A stretch of 64,000 nucleotides of DNA. Origin: Prauserella cavernicola. GTDB lineage: Bacteria; Actinomycetota; Actinomycetes; Mycobacteriales; Pseudonocardiaceae. Where the stretch lies: positions 248,001 through 312,000 of the forward strand of contig NZ_JAENJH010000001.1 in NCBI RefSeq assembly GCF_016595675.1, in the 5' to 3' direction. The notes beneath the pieces are model-generated. The model did no database searches. It was not told where the DNA came from and saw only the letters and a list, made by a program, of their open reading frames with translations. Shown piece by piece: positions 7,508-16,728 of the stretch; the first letter of the stretch is position 1, and the number at the start of each line of letters is the position of its first letter. Both the position numbers and the translations under genes were made by a program.

Positions 7508-10500
7508 ATGCCCACCCCTGTCTCGTCGCCGCTGCTGGACGCCCTGACGTCCCGCGTCGTGGTCGCGGACGGTGCGATGGGAACCGCACTTCAGGCCCAT
7601 GATCTGTCGCTCGACGACTTCGCCGGCTTGGAGGGGTGCAACGAGATCCTCAACGTCACCCGGCCGGACGTCGTGCGGGGAATCCACCGCGGCTACCTGG
7701 AGGCGGGCGCGGACGCGGTGGAGACCAATACCTTCGGCGCGAACCTCGCGAACCTGGCGGAATACGACATCGCGGACCGCATTCTCGAGCTGTCGGAGGC
7801 GGGCGCGCGGCTGGCGCGGGAGACCGCCGACGAGTTCGCCGCTCCCGGCAGGCCGCGGTTCGTGCTGGGCTCGGTCGGGCCGGGCACCAAGCTGCCGACG
7901 CTCGGGCACGCTCCGTTCACGACCCTGCGCGACGCCTATGTCGAGGAGGTCAGAGGCCTGCTCGCGGGCGGCGTCGACGCGGTGATCGTCGAGACCACCC
8001 AGGACATCCTGCAGACCAAGGCCTCGATCGTCGCGGCGCACCGGGCGATGGCGGCCGAGGGCCGCAGGGTGCCGCTGATCGCCTCGATCACCGTCGAGAC
8101 CACCGGCACGATGCTGCTCGGCACCGAGGTCTCGGCGGCGCTCACGGCGCTGGAGCCGCTGGACATCGACGTGATCGGGCTGAACTGCGCCACCGGACCC
8201 GCCGAGATGAGCGAGCACCTGCGCACGCTGTCCCGGCACGCGCGCGTGCCGCTGTCGGTGATGCCGAACGCCGGGCTGCCGGAACTCGGACCGGACGGCG
8301 CCATGTACCCGCTGGGCCCCGAGGGCCTGGCGGAGGCACTGTCCGGCTTCGTGCGCGAGTTCGGGGTCGGCCTGGTGGGCGGCTGCTGCGGCACCACCGA
8401 CGAGCACATCCGGCAGCTCGTCGCGGCGGTGCGGGAGCTGGAGGCCGCTCCGCGACGGCCGGAGCACGAGCACGGCGTGTCGTCGCTGTACCAGGCGGTG
8501 CCGTTCGAGCAGGACGCGAGTGTGCTGGTGATCGGCGAGCGTACCAACGCCAACGGCTCCAAGGCGTTTCGCGAGGCGATGCTGGAGGGCCGCTACACCG
8601 ACTGCGTGGAGATCGCGCGTGGCCAGACCCGAGATGGCGCCCACCTGCTGGACCTCTGCGTCGACTACGTGGGCCGCGACGGTGTCGCCGACATGGCCGA
8701 GGTCGCGGGCAGGCTCGCGACGGCCTCGACCCTGCCGGTCATGCTCGACTCCACCGAGCCCGAGGTGATCAGGGCGGGCCTGGAGCGCCTCGGCGGGCGC
8801 TGCGTGGTCAACAGCGTCAACCACGAGGACGGCGACGGTCCGGGTTCGCGCTACCGCCGGATGCTGGAGCTGGTCCGCGAGCACGGCGCCGCGGTGGTCG
8901 TGATGTGCATCGACGAACAGGGCCAGGCTCGCACCGCCGAGGCGAAGGTGCGCATCGCCTCCCGCATCATCGACGACCTCACCGGCTCCTGGGGCATGGC
9001 CGTCGGCGACATCATCGTCGACTGCCTGACCTTCCCCATCTCCACCGGTCAGGAGGAGGTGCGCCGCGACGGCGTGGAGACCATCGAGGCGATCCGTGAG
9101 CTCAAGCGCCGCTACCCCGGGGTCCGCACCACGCTGGGCGTCTCCAACGTCTCGTTCGGGCTCAACCCGGCCGCGAGACAGGTGCTGAACTCGGTGTTCC
9201 TGCACGAGTGCGTGCAGGCCGGGCTCGACACGGCGATCGTGCACGCCTCGAAGATCCTGCCCATGGTCCGCATCCCGGACGAGCAGCGCGAGGTGGCGCT
9301 CGACCTGGTCCACGACCGCAGGCGCGAGGGCTACGACCCGCTACAGCGGCTGATGGAGCTCTTCGAGGGCAAGACCGCGGCGTCGTCGCGGGCCTCGCGG
9401 GCGCAGGAGCTGGCTCGGATGCCGCTGTTCGAGCGGCTCGAGCGGCGCATCGTCGACGGCGAGCGCACCGGGCTCGAGGCCGATCTCGACTTGGCGATGG
9501 GGGAGAAGCCGCCGCTGGAGATCATCAACGACACACTGCTGGCCGGTATGAAGACGGTGGGCGAGCTGTTCGGCTCCGGCCAGATGCAGCTGCCGTTCGT
9601 GCTGACCTCGGCCGAGGTGATGAAGGCGGCCGTCGCGCACCTCGAACCGCACCTGGACGGAGACGACGCCGACGGCAAGGGCCGGATCGTGCTCGCCACC
9701 GTCAAGGGCGACGTGCACGACATCGGCAAGAACCTCGTGGACATCATCCTGTCCAACAACGGCTACGACGTGGTCAACCTCGGCATCAAACAGCCCATCA
9801 CCACCATCCTGGACGCCGCGCGGGAGCACGGCGCCGACGCGATCGGCATGTCCGGGCTGCTGGTGAAGTCGACGGTGATCATGAAGGAGAACCTGGAGGA
9901 GATGAACTCGCGCGGGGCCGCGGGGCAGTGGCCGGTGCTGCTCGGCGGTGCCGCGCTGACCCGCTCCTACGTGGAGAACGACCTCTCCGAGACCTACCGG
10001 GGCGACGTCCGCTACGCCCGCGACGCGTTCGAGGGCCTGCGGCTGATGGACACGATCATGGCGGGCAAACGGGGCGAGGCGCCTGCCGCCGACCCCGAGG
10101 GGGAGGCCAGGCGCGCCGAGCGCAAGGCCCGCCGCGAGCGGTCGCTGCGCATCGCCGAGGCCCGCAAGGCGCGCCGGGAGCCGGACGACGCCGGACCGCC
10201 CGCGCGCTCGGACGTCGCCACCGACGTGGCCCTGCCGACGCCGCCGTTCTGGGGGTCGCGCGTGGTCAAGGGAGTCCCCGTCGCCGACTACGTCACCTAT
10301 GTGGATGAACGGGCCACGTTTCTCGGCCAGTGGGGGCTCCGGGGCGCCCGGGGCGGGTCCGGGCCGAGCTACGAGGAGCTGGTGGAGACCGAGGGCAGGC
10401 CACGCCTGCGCGCCTGGCTCGACCGGCTGGCCACCGATGGAATCCTCGCCCACGCGGCCGTGGTGTACGGCTACTTCCCCGCGGTCGCCGACGGCGAGGA

Positions 10501-11065
10501 CGTGGTGGTGCTGGCCGAGCCGGATCCGGCGGCCGCCGAGGTGGCCAGGTTCACGTTCCCCCGCCAGCGGCGCGACCGCAGGCTCTGTCTCGCGGACTTC
10601 TACCGGCCCCGGGAGCTCGCCGAGCGGGCCGGCGAGGTGGACGTGCTGCCGTTGACGCTGGTCACGATGGGGCAGCCGATCGCGGACTACGCCACTGAGC
10701 TGTTCGCCAGGGACGCCTACCGCGACTACCTGGAGGTGCACGGCCTCGGCGTGCAGCTCACCGAGGCGCTGGCCGAGTACTGGCATCGCCGGGTCAGGCA
10801 GGAACTGCGTTTCGCCACCGGAAACCCCGTTTCCGACGAGGACCCGGCCGATGTCGAGGAATTCTTCAAACTGGGTTACCGTGGCGCCCGGTTCTCACTC
10901 GGCTACGGCGCGTGTCCCAATCTGGAAGATCGCGCGAAAATCGTCGAACTGTTGCAGCCGGAGCGAATCGGGGTCGCCCTCTCCGAGGAATTCCAGCTGC
11001 ATCCTGAACAATCGACGGACGCCATTGTGGCTCACCATCCGGAAGCCAAGTACTTCAACACCTAG
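7508..11065 (+). CDS. metH: Cobalamin-dependent methionine synthase MetH
   Basis: Transfers methyl from 5-methyltetrahydrofolate through methylcobalamin to homocysteine. 1185 residues, normal length. The order is: homocysteine domain (about 1-320) with zinc ligands C227, C293 and C294 (LNCATGP, GGCCGTTD); pterin domain (about 340-610) with VIGERTNANGSKAF; cobalamin cap and domain (about 630-880) with DVHDIG, whose H737 is the lower axial ligand; and an SAM-binding reactivation domain (about 910-1185) with the RFSLGYGACP motif. The start is ATG 7508 behind a leaderless promoter. No cobalamin riboswitch fits in the 62-nt gap. The HAD gene follows 8 nt later. Confidence 0.97.
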   Translation: MPTPVSSPLLDALTSRVVVADGAMGTALQAHDLSLDDFAGLEGCNEILNVTRPDVVRGIHRGYLEAGADAVETNTFGANLANLAEYDIADRILELSEAGARLARETADEFAAPGRPRFVLGSVGPGTKLPTLGHAPFTTLRDAYVEEVRGLLAGGVDAVIVETTQDILQTKASIVAAHRAMAAEGRRVPLIASITVETTGTMLLGTEVSAALTALEPLDIDVIGLNCATGPAEMSEHLRTLSRHARVPLSVMPNAGLPELGPDGAMYPLGPEGLAEALSGFVREFGVGLVGGCCGTTDEHIRQLVAAVRELEAAPRRPEHEHGVSSLYQAVPFEQDASVLVIGERTNANGSKAFREAMLEGRYTDCVEIARGQTRDGAHLLDLCVDYVGRDGVADMAEVAGRLATASTLPVMLDSTEPEVIRAGLERLGGRCVVNSVNHEDGDGPGSRYRRMLELVREHGAAVVVMCIDEQGQARTAEAKVRIASRIIDDLTGSWGMAVGDIIVDCLTFPISTGQEEVRRDGVETIEAIRELKRRYPGVRTTLGVSNVSFGLNPAARQVLNSVFLHECVQAGLDTAIVHASKILPMVRIPDEQREVALDLVHDRRREGYDPLQRLMELFEGKTAASSRASRAQELARMPLFERLERRIVDGERTGLEADLDLAMGEKPPLEIINDTLLAGMKTVGELFGSGQMQLPFVLTSAEVMKAAVAHLEPHLDGDDADGKGRIVLATVKGDVHDIGKNLVDIILSNNGYDVVNLGIKQPITTILDAAREHGADAIGMSGLLVKSTVIMKENLEEMNSRGAAGQWPVLLGGAALTRSYVENDLSETYRGDVRYARDAFEGLRLMDTIMAGKRGEAPAADPEGEARRAERKARRERSLRIAEARKARREPDDAGPPARSDVATDVALPTPPFWGSRVVKGVPVADYVTYVDERATFLGQWGLRGARGGSGPSYEELVETEGRPRLRAWLDRLATDGILAHAAVVYGYFPAVADGEDVVVLAEPDPAAAEVARFTFPRQRRDRRLCLADFYRPRELAERAGEVDVLPLTLVTMGQPIADYATELFARDAYRDYLEVHGLGVQLTEALAEYWHRRVRQELRFATGNPVSDEDPADVEEFFKLGYRGARFSLGYGACPNLEDRAKIVELLQPERIGVALSEEFQLHPEQSTDAIVAHHPEAKYFNT

Positions 11066-11073
11066 GAGTGAAC

Positions 11074-11766
11074 GTGAACCGACCGTCCGCAATGGACGGA
11101 CCTGCCGCCGTGCTGTGGGACATGGACGGCACCCTGGTGGACTCCGAGAAGCTGTGGGACGTCGCCCTGTACGAGGCGGCGTCGTGGCTCGGTGGCGAGC
11201 TCTCCGTGGAGCAGCGCGCCTCGCTCGTCGGGTCCAATATGGAGAGGACCACGTCCTTCCTGCTCGCGACCGCCGGCAGGGAGGTCACGCGCGCGGCCGT
11301 CGACGAGGTGTCCCAGTGGATCCGGGAGCGCACCAGCGCGCTGTTCGCCGACGAGCTTCCCTGGCGCCCCGGTGCCAGGGAAGCCCTCGTGGCGATCTCC
11401 TCGGCGGGGATCCCCTGCGCGCTCGTCACCTCGACCGAGCGCGCGCTGACCGAACTCGCGCTGAACACGATCGGCCGCGAGTTCTTCACGGTCACCGTGT
11501 GCGGCGACGAGGTGGACGGCCGGAACAAGCCACACCCCGAGCCCTACCTGCGGGCCGCGCGGTTGCTGGACGCCGACCCGGAGCGGTGTGTCGCGGTGGA
11601 GGACTCACCGGTGGGCACCGAGTCGGCGGTCGCGGCGGGCTGCACCGTGCTCGTCGTGCCCAACGACGTGCCCGTGGAGCCCGGGGTGCGGCGGGAGTTG
11701 CGATCGTCGCTCGTCGGCATCGACGAGTTCGCCGTCGCGGAGCTGCTGCCCCGCGGGGCGCGCTGA
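11074..11766 (+). CDS. HAD-superfamily phosphatase, beta-phosphoglucomutase-like
   Basis: 230 residues with the HAD motifs: DMDGTLVDS (nucleophile and acid Asp), TST in motif II, K in NKPHPEPY (motif III) and VEDSPVG (motif IV acids). A helical cap sits between motifs I and II, as in the phosphoglycolate phosphatase/beta-phosphoglucomutase group. GTG 11074 is preferred because TAGGAG, overlapping the metH stop, stands 6 nt upstream; GTG 11068 would overlap that site. Probably cotranscribed with metH, as in related actinobacteria. Substrate not assignable. Confidence 0.85.
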   Translation: MNRPSAMDGPAAVLWDMDGTLVDSEKLWDVALYEAASWLGGELSVEQRASLVGSNMERTTSFLLATAGREVTRAAVDEVSQWIRERTSALFADELPWRPGAREALVAISSAGIPCALVTSTERALTELALNTIGREFFTVTVCGDEVDGRNKPHPEPYLRAARLLDADPERCVAVEDSPVGTESAVAAGCTVLVVPNDVPVEPGVRRELRSSLVGIDEFAVAELLPRGAR

Positions 11767-11777
11767 CTCGGCGAGGG

Positions 11778-12578
11778 TCAGGGTTCGAGCCCGGAGGGGA
11801 TGTCGGCCTTCTTCACACCGACGATCGCCACGTAGTACAGCGGGTCGCCCTTGATGTCGAGGCGGTGCCGGTAACGCTCCGATGAGCGCACCTCGAGCAC
11901 TCCCGCCTCCTGGCAGCGGCGGATGAGCCGCGCGAAGCCGGAGGTGTCCTCGTCGCCGAGGAACCGGTCCTTGATGGTGAAGGCGATCCAGCCCCCGTCG
12001 CCGACGAGGTTGAACGCCGAGCGGAACGCGGCGGGCGGGATGTCGCCGTAGCCGAGCGCGGCCACGCACGACAGGGTGTTGAACTCGTGCCGGGCCAGTG
12101 CCGCGGTGTCCTGTTCGGACAGAGCGGTGAAGTCGAGCACGCGGTACTCGTCGTAGACCTCGGGCCGGTCCCGCAGCGCCGCGTCGCTGGCCTCGGTGAG
12201 GATGTCGACGCCGACGAGGTGCTGCGCGCCCACGGTGCGCAGCTGCTCACCCACGAGCCCGTTGCCTGCGCCCAGGTCGAGGACCCGCAGTGACGACGCG
12301 TCCACGTCGTCGGCCTGAATCTGTTCTTTCAGCAGCTTGCCGACCACGTCGGGTGACCGGCAGTCCAGCACGTCGTGGAAGAGCTGTTCGTAGAGGCCGG
12401 GAATGGAGAAGATCCGGTCGTAGTCGTGAAAGCGGATGTCGTGCCACGTGCCGTCGAGCAGGACCGAGCAGTACTCCGAGTCCTGGTCGATTCGTTCGGG
12501 ATGTTCCGGCAGTCGGATCTGGAGTTTGTTGTTCATCGAAGGACCGCCGTTTTCGTGGGGTAACCTCCTGTTTGCCAT
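11778..12578 (-). CDS. SAM-dependent class I methyltransferase
   Basis: From ATG 12578 it is 266 residues; this start has AAGGTGG 5 nt upstream, better than ATG 12536. The Rossmann motif I is [13 protein letters not shown], followed by an acidic strand end (LVGVDI) and a motif IV-like [13 protein letters not shown]. The N-terminal 80 residues are specific and unassigned ([20 protein letters not shown]). The substrate is unknown; small-molecule methyltransferases with this layout occur singly in actinobacteria. Divergent from hisE; converges on the HAD gene with an 11-nt gap. Not clearly linked to histidine synthesis. Confidence 0.78.
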   Translation of the reverse strand: MANRRLPHENGGPSMNNKLQIRLPEHPERIDQDSEYCSVLLDGTWHDIRFHDYDRIFSIPGLYEQLFHDVLDCRSPDVVGKLLKEQIQADDVDASSLRVLDLGAGNGLVGEQLRTVGAQHLVGVDILTEASDAALRDRPEVYDEYRVLDFTALSEQDTAALARHEFNTLSCVAALGYGDIPPAAFRSAFNLVGDGGWIAFTIKDRFLGDEDTSGFARLIRRCQEAGVLEVRSSERYRHRLDIKGDPLYYVAIVGVKKADIPSGLEP

Positions 12579-12621
12579 ATCCCACCTTTCTGTTCTCGAT
12601 TCGTTCGGGGTCTCGGAATTC

Positions 12622-12650
12622 AGCAAAGTGGATTTCTGTGGCCAAGTCAA
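12622..12650 (-). promoter_or_regulatory. Possible promoter of the methyltransferase gene
   Basis: On the minus strand TTGACT (12650-12645), a 17-nt spacer and TTTGCT (12627-12622). The -35 is good and the -10 weak. A leader of about 36 nt would contain the AAGGTGG ribosome site. Confidence 0.35.
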
Positions 12651-12725
12651 CAGGCCACCCGCGCGACAGGCCGCCGTGACGGGCCGCTCGCCGCGGCGTC
12701 ATCGGTGGATGGAAGGATTCAGTGT

Positions 12726-12989
12726 GTGAAGACCTTCGATGAGCTGTACGCCGAGCTTGCCGAACGCGCCCGGTCCCGTCCCGAGGGCTCGGGGACCGTC
12801 GCCGCCCTGGACGACGGAGTGCACGCGCAGGGCAAGAAGGTGCTGGAAGAGGCCGGTGAGGTCTGGATCGCGGCGGAGCACGAGTCCGATGAGCGGCTGG
12901 CCGAGGAGGTCTCCCAGTTGCTCTACCGGGTGCAGGTGCTGTTGCTGGGCCGGGGCGTCCCGCTCGAGGACGTCTACCGGTATCTGTGA
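12726..12989 (+). CDS. hisE: Phosphoribosyl-ATP pyrophosphatase HisE
   Basis: Second step of histidine synthesis: hydrolysis of PR-ATP to PR-AMP. 87 residues, stand-alone HisE of the all-alpha NTP pyrophosphatase fold. Metal-binding acids are in [17 protein letters not shown] and the following helix ([14 protein letters not shown]). The start is GTG 12726 ([11 protein letters not shown]), matching other actinobacterial HisE; GGAAGGA lies about 9 nt upstream. hisG follows 17 nt later with its own strong ribosome site, so the pair is an operon, as in mycobacteria. Confidence 0.95.
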   Translation: MKTFDELYAELAERARSRPEGSGTVAALDDGVHAQGKKVLEEAGEVWIAAEHESDERLAEEVSQLLYRVQVLLLGRGVPLEDVYRYL

Positions 12990-13006
12990 GTAGGAGAGGA
13001 AAGACC

Positions 13007-13852
13007 ATGCTGCGTGTCGCGGTGCCGAACAAGGGTGCGCTGGCAGGGCCGGCGTCCGAGATGCTCGGTGAGGCCGGGTACCGCCAGCGACATGAGCAGC
13101 GTGACCTGACCGTGCTCGACCCGGCCAACGAGGTCGAGTTCTTCTTCCTGCGGCCCAAGGACATCCCGATCTACGTCGGGTCGGGGGAGCTGGACCTGGG
13201 TATCACCGGTCGCGACCTGGCGCTGGACTCCGGCGCACCGGTGGAGGAGACGCTCGCGCTCGGTTTCGGCGGCTCCACCTTCCGCTACGCCGCGCCCGCG
13301 GGCCGCGAGTGGAAGACGGGCGACCTGCACGGCATGCGCCTGGCGACGTCCTACCCCCGGCTGGTCCGCGACGACCTGGCCAAGCAGGGGATCGAGGCCG
13401 AGGTGATCCGGCTCGACGGTGCCGTGGAGATCTCGATCCAGCTGGGCGTGGCCGACGCGATCGCCGACGTGGTGGGCTCCGGCCGCACCCTGCGCCAGCA
13501 CAACCTGGTGGCTTTCGGCGACCCGATCTGCGTGTCGGAGGCCGTGCTCGTGCACCGCTCGGGCAACGGCGGACCCAAGCCGATCTCGCAGCTCGCAGCC
13601 CGGCTGCAGGGCGTGGTGTTCGCGCAGCAGTACATGATGCTCGACTACGACTGCCCGCGCACGCTGCTGGAACAGGCCATGGCGATCACGCCCGGGCTGG
13701 AGTCGCCCACCGTGGCTCCGCTCGCGCACGCCGACTGGGTCGCCGTGCGGGCGATGGTGTCGCGCAAGCAGGTCAACGCGGTCATGGACGAACTGGCCGA
13801 CGTGGGCGCCCGCGCCATCCTGGCGTCGGACATCAGGTCCTGCCGGCTCTGA
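13007..13852 (+). CDS. hisG: ATP phosphoribosyltransferase HisG (long form)
   Basis: Committed step of histidine synthesis: ATP + PRPP to PR-ATP. 281 residues, the long type with a C-terminal ACT-like domain (about 210-281) that binds histidine for feedback inhibition; no HisZ is needed. Seen are the periplasmic-binding-like core with VPNKGAL and DLGITGRDL and the PRPP loop around [19 protein letters not shown] 13007 has AGGAGAGGAAAG upstream. A perfect hairpin 9 nt after the stop separates it from the convergent parA-like gene. Confidence 0.96.
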   Translation: MLRVAVPNKGALAGPASEMLGEAGYRQRHEQRDLTVLDPANEVEFFFLRPKDIPIYVGSGELDLGITGRDLALDSGAPVEETLALGFGGSTFRYAAPAGREWKTGDLHGMRLATSYPRLVRDDLAKQGIEAEVIRLDGAVEISIQLGVADAIADVVGSGRTLRQHNLVAFGDPICVSEAVLVHRSGNGGPKPISQLAARLQGVVFAQQYMMLDYDCPRTLLEQAMAITPGLESPTVAPLAHADWVAVRAMVSRKQVNAVMDELADVGARAILASDIRSCRL

Positions 13853-13861
13853 GCCGCTCAT

Positions 13862-13884
13862 GCCGGGCCCGCACCGGGCCCGGC
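13862..13884. terminator. Bidirectional terminator hairpin between hisG and parA-like gene
   Basis: GCCGGGCCCG and CGGGCCCGGC form a perfect 10-bp stem with a 3-nt loop in the 37-nt gap between two convergent genes. There is no U-tract, as is usual in actinobacteria. Confidence 0.65.
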
Positions 13885-13889
13885 GTGGG

Positions 13890-14819
13890 TCAGCGCGGCC
13901 GTTGCCGCTTGGGCATCAGGTCGTAGAGCTTGCGGCGGGCGCCGTTGTCGTTGGCGGAGCGCGTGCTCGAGATCTCGGAGATGAAGTCCTCGAACACGAA
14001 CTCCTGCTCGGCCACCGGCGGGGCCGGCGCGGCGGGAGCGGTCATAGTGTCGAGCACGGCGGCGATCTGGCGGAAGGCGACAGCCTGGATCGTCTCGGGT
14101 GCGAACGTGGTCACCGGCATGCCCCGCGCCGCGGCCTCGTTCATCACCACGCCCAGCGGCACGTGCGGCAGCACCGGGATGCCGAAGGTGTGCAGCTCGT
14201 CGAGCGCGGCCACCGCGTAGGCCGAGATCGGCCTCCGGTAGAGCCCCGGCACGAGCCCGAAGTAGGCGATCGGGGAACGTTCCACCATGGACTCGACGTA
14301 GCGGATCTGCTCCTGCATCAGCCGCAGCGCGCGGATGCTCGTGCGGTCGGGCTGTACGGGCACCAGGATGCCGTGGGTCGCGGCCAGCGCGTTGTTGGTG
14401 AGCACGTCCAGCGCGGGCGGGCAGTCGATGATCACGTGGTCGTAGTTGGCGAACTGGATGACCCTCGCCAGCTGCCAGCCCGGTACGCGGAACTGGTCGA
14501 GTCTGCGCACCAGGTCGAACATGCCGGGCGACGTCGGGATCACGTCGAACGCCCCGCCCGCGGCGATGTTGCTGCGGGTGTGCGGGACGACCAGTTCCTC
14601 GACCGAACCCCGCCACGTCTTGGTGAGTGCCTTCGCCAGGCTCGGCGCCTCGGCGGGCACCTCGGGCATCCCCAAGAGCTCCGTCGTGGCGTGACCCTGT
14701 GGGTCGAGGTCGATCAGCAGCACCCTGCGGCCACGCTCGGCGAGCGCGCCGGCGGCGCCGACACTGAGCGCGGTCTTGCCGACCCCGCCTTTCTGGTTGA
14801 CCACCGAGGTGATCTGCAC
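13890..14819 (-). CDS. ParA/MinD-type ATPase, orphan
   Basis: 309 residues with deviant Walker A KGGVGKTALS near the N-terminus, switch I DLDPQGHAT and Walker B VIIDCPP. The last about 60 residues are extra: an Ala/Pro linker after DTMTAPAA followed by a polar tail (FVFEDFISEI...). No ParB gene is adjacent, so this is not a partition locus; it may position another cargo or regulate. GTG 14819 has GGGAG about 10 nt upstream. It lies downstream of the RecB-nuclease and thioesterase genes on the same strand with small gaps and may share their transcript. Confidence 0.85.
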   Translation of the reverse strand: MQITSVVNQKGGVGKTALSVGAAGALAERGRRVLLIDLDPQGHATTELLGMPEVPAEAPSLAKALTKTWRGSVEELVVPHTRSNIAAGGAFDVIPTSPGMFDLVRRLDQFRVPGWQLARVIQFANYDHVIIDCPPALDVLTNNALAATHGILVPVQPDRTSIRALRLMQEQIRYVESMVERSPIAYFGLVPGLYRRPISAYAVAALDELHTFGIPVLPHVPLGVVMNEAAARGMPVTTFAPETIQAVAFRQIAAVLDTMTAPAAPAPPVAEQEFVFEDFISEISSTRSANDNGARRKLYDLMPKRQRPR

Positions 14820-14864
14820 TAGCGCCAGCTCCCGGATCTCGTGGTTTGGGTGCAGGTTAGTGGA

Positions 14865-15677
14865 TCAAGCCGGACCCTGCCCCGCGAACGGCCGACTGTC
14901 CGGCCGAGCTCGCACCAGCAGCGCCTGGGCGCCGGTCGCGACCTGCCCGTTCTCGTCGTGCAGGGCGCTCGTCGCCGTCCCGACCCCGCGCGGTCCCAGC
15001 ACGGTCGCCGCGTCGAGTCCGATCCACTCGCCCTCGGGCTCGCGGTGAATGTGGACGGTGAGCTCGGAGTTGATGAACAGCCACTCGCGCATGTCGAGCA
15101 GGTTCGACGCCCCGTTGCCCGAGTCCGCCACCGCGAACAACCGCTGCAGCGGGCTCGGCTTCTCTCCGTCGACGAGCGCCACCCGCTGCCGCGCCCACAC
15201 GGCGGTGGGGCCCGGCTCGACGACGCGACCGCGGATCTCGCGCCAGTCCATCGCGTTGAGGTAGCCGTCGTTCCAGTCCTCGGGCCACGGCGCCCTCGGA
15301 CAGTCATCGGGCGGGGTGAGCGGCTCGGCGGCGCCGGCGGCGACCTCCGCGGTGTCGGAGGTCGCGATGCGCCAGCCCGAGGCCCTCGCCACCACGCGGT
15401 CGCCGTGCGCGAGTTCGGCGGAGAGCAACTCCACCGACCGGCCCGGCCGCTCCCGCCGGGCCCGCACCGTCAGCTCCGTCAACGGCGCCGGGCCCAGGAT
15501 CTCGACGGTCACGCGGCCGAGCAGGAACTCGCGCTCGGCGGGGATGCTCTCGAGCTCGCGGACCAGCAGCGCAGACGGCGGTCCGAAGTGCTGGGAGTCC
15601 TTCGACCACGGACCCGCGGTGTGCTCGGTGGCGAGGTAACGACCGTCGCCGAGGGGCAGGTAGAACGCTTCGGGCAC
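14865..15677 (-). CDS. Double-hotdog acyl-CoA thioesterase-like protein
   Basis: 270 residues in two hotdog halves, as in TesB/acyl-CoA thioesterase II relatives. The first half has FGPPSALLVRELE and the second GASNLLDMREWLFINSELTVHIHRE and WIGLDAATVLGPRGVGTATSALHDENG, the latter a typical DxxxxxxxGxxx(S/A) hotdog end. The GTG 15677 start lies 9 nt after the RecB-type gene, so it is an operon partner. Probable cytosolic hydrolysis of an acyl-CoA; chain length cannot be told. Confidence 0.78.
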   Translation of the reverse strand: MPEAFYLPLGDGRYLATEHTAGPWSKDSQHFGPPSALLVRELESIPAEREFLLGRVTVEILGPAPLTELTVRARRERPGRSVELLSAELAHGDRVVARASGWRIATSDTAEVAAGAAEPLTPPDDCPRAPWPEDWNDGYLNAMDWREIRGRVVEPGPTAVWARQRVALVDGEKPSPLQRLFAVADSGNGASNLLDMREWLFINSELTVHIHREPEGEWIGLDAATVLGPRGVGTATSALHDENGQVATGAQALLVRARPDSRPFAGQGPA

Positions 15678-15686
15678 GCGGGCTCC

Positions 15687-16604
15687 TCAGTCGGCGCGGT
15701 CGAGGAGTGACTCCTCGCCGGGGTCGGGCTCAGGCCAGCCAGGATATTCGGGAGGCGTGCCGCCGAACGACGGGCACACCGCCTGATGCGAGCACCAGCC
15801 GCACAGCTTGCCGGGGTTGGGCCGGAAGTCGCCGGTCTTGCCCGCACGCAGGATCGCCTGCCAGATCGCCTCGAGGGTCCGCTCGAACCGGACGAGCTCG
15901 GCCTCGTCGGGCGTGTAGGCGAGCGCCTGCTTGTCGCTGAGGTACATCAGCTTGAGCTGGCGGGGCACGACGCCGCGCAGCCGCCACAGCACCACGGCGT
16001 AGAACTTCATCTGGAACATCGCCTTGGCCTCGCCGATCTGGCGGGGTGCGGCGCCGGTCTTGTAGTCGACCACGCGGATCTCGCCCGTGGGCGCCACGTC
16101 GAGGCGGTCGATGTAGCCGCGCAGCAGCACCCCGGAGTCCAGTTCGGTCTCCACGTGCAGCTCACACGCCTCGGGTTCCAGGCGGTCGGGGTCCTCGAGT
16201 CCGAAGTAGCCGTCGACGAGCTTGGCCGCACCACCGAGCCAGTCGCGCATGGCCGCCTCGGCGTCGCCGTCCCCGGACTCGAACAGTTCCATCCACTCAG
16301 GACATTCGGCGAGCAGCTCCCGCCACGTGGGCTCCAGCATCTCCTTCGCCCGCTCGGGCGCGCGCTGTCCCTGCGGGAGCGCGAAGAGCCGCTCCAGGAC
16401 GGAGTGGACGAGCGTGCCGCGCACCTGGGCCTTGGTCGCCACCTCGGGCAACCGGTCGACGGCGCGGAAGCGGTAGAGCAGCGGGCACTGTTTGAAGTCA
16501 CTGGCTCTGGACGGGGACAGTGCGGGCCGGCGGCGCGCGCCGGAGCGCGACGAGCCGCCGGGGGACGAGGTGACGGTGGCCGTGGTGGTGCTGCCCTCTG
16601 CCAT
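15687..16604 (-). CDS. RecB-family PD-(D/E)XK nuclease with 4Fe-4S cysteines
   Basis: 305 residues from ATG 16604. The PD-(D/E)XK core reads GYIDRLDV ... IRVVDYKTG, giving the acidic pair and catalytic Lys. One Cys in SDFKQCPLLYRF plus three in CGWCSHQAVC form the 4Fe-4S staple seen in AddB and Cas4-like nucleases. The N-terminal 50 residues are low-complexity Ser/Gly/Arg. A stand-alone nuclease next to trmI is conserved in mycobacteria (Rv2119 position). A role in DNA repair is inferred. Start choice is moderate; a longer N-terminus from 16694 is possible but overlaps the divergent promoter. Confidence 0.82.
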   Translation of the reverse strand: MAEGSTTTATVTSSPGGSSRSGARRRPALSPSRASDFKQCPLLYRFRAVDRLPEVATKAQVRGTLVHSVLERLFALPQGQRAPERAKEMLEPTWRELLAECPEWMELFESGDGDAEAAMRDWLGGAAKLVDGYFGLEDPDRLEPEACELHVETELDSGVLLRGYIDRLDVAPTGEIRVVDYKTGAAPRQIGEAKAMFQMKFYAVVLWRLRGVVPRQLKLMYLSDKQALAYTPDEAELVRFERTLEAIWQAILRAGKTGDFRPNPGKLCGWCSHQAVCPSFGGTPPEYPGWPEPDPGEESLLDRAD

Positions 16605-16716
16605 GCCCGGAGCGTATCGGGGACCCCCGACAACGACTGGCAAGGCGGCGCGGCCGGGCGTGGGAGACACGCCACGCGCGGGCGAGGAGGTCACGACCGT
16701 CCCACACCGGACGTTC

Positions 16717-16722
16717 TACCCT
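16717..16722 (+). promoter_or_regulatory. -10 box TACCCT for M50 protease gene, leaderless
   Basis: TACCCT ends 6 nt before GTG 16729, with no ribosome site between. A weak ACGACC at 16693-16698 is the nearest -35 candidate. Confidence 0.5.
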
Positions 16723-16728
16723 CGCCTG

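Noticed and set aside
7442-9313. 623-codon open frame antisense to metH
   Set aside because: High-GC third positions of metH open the opposite strand; the translation is low complexity (His/Arg/Gly/Val) with no domain, and metH is certain.
13890-14819. Plasmid or chromosome partition locus
   Set aside because: No parB gene or parS-like repeats are seen near the ParA-like gene.
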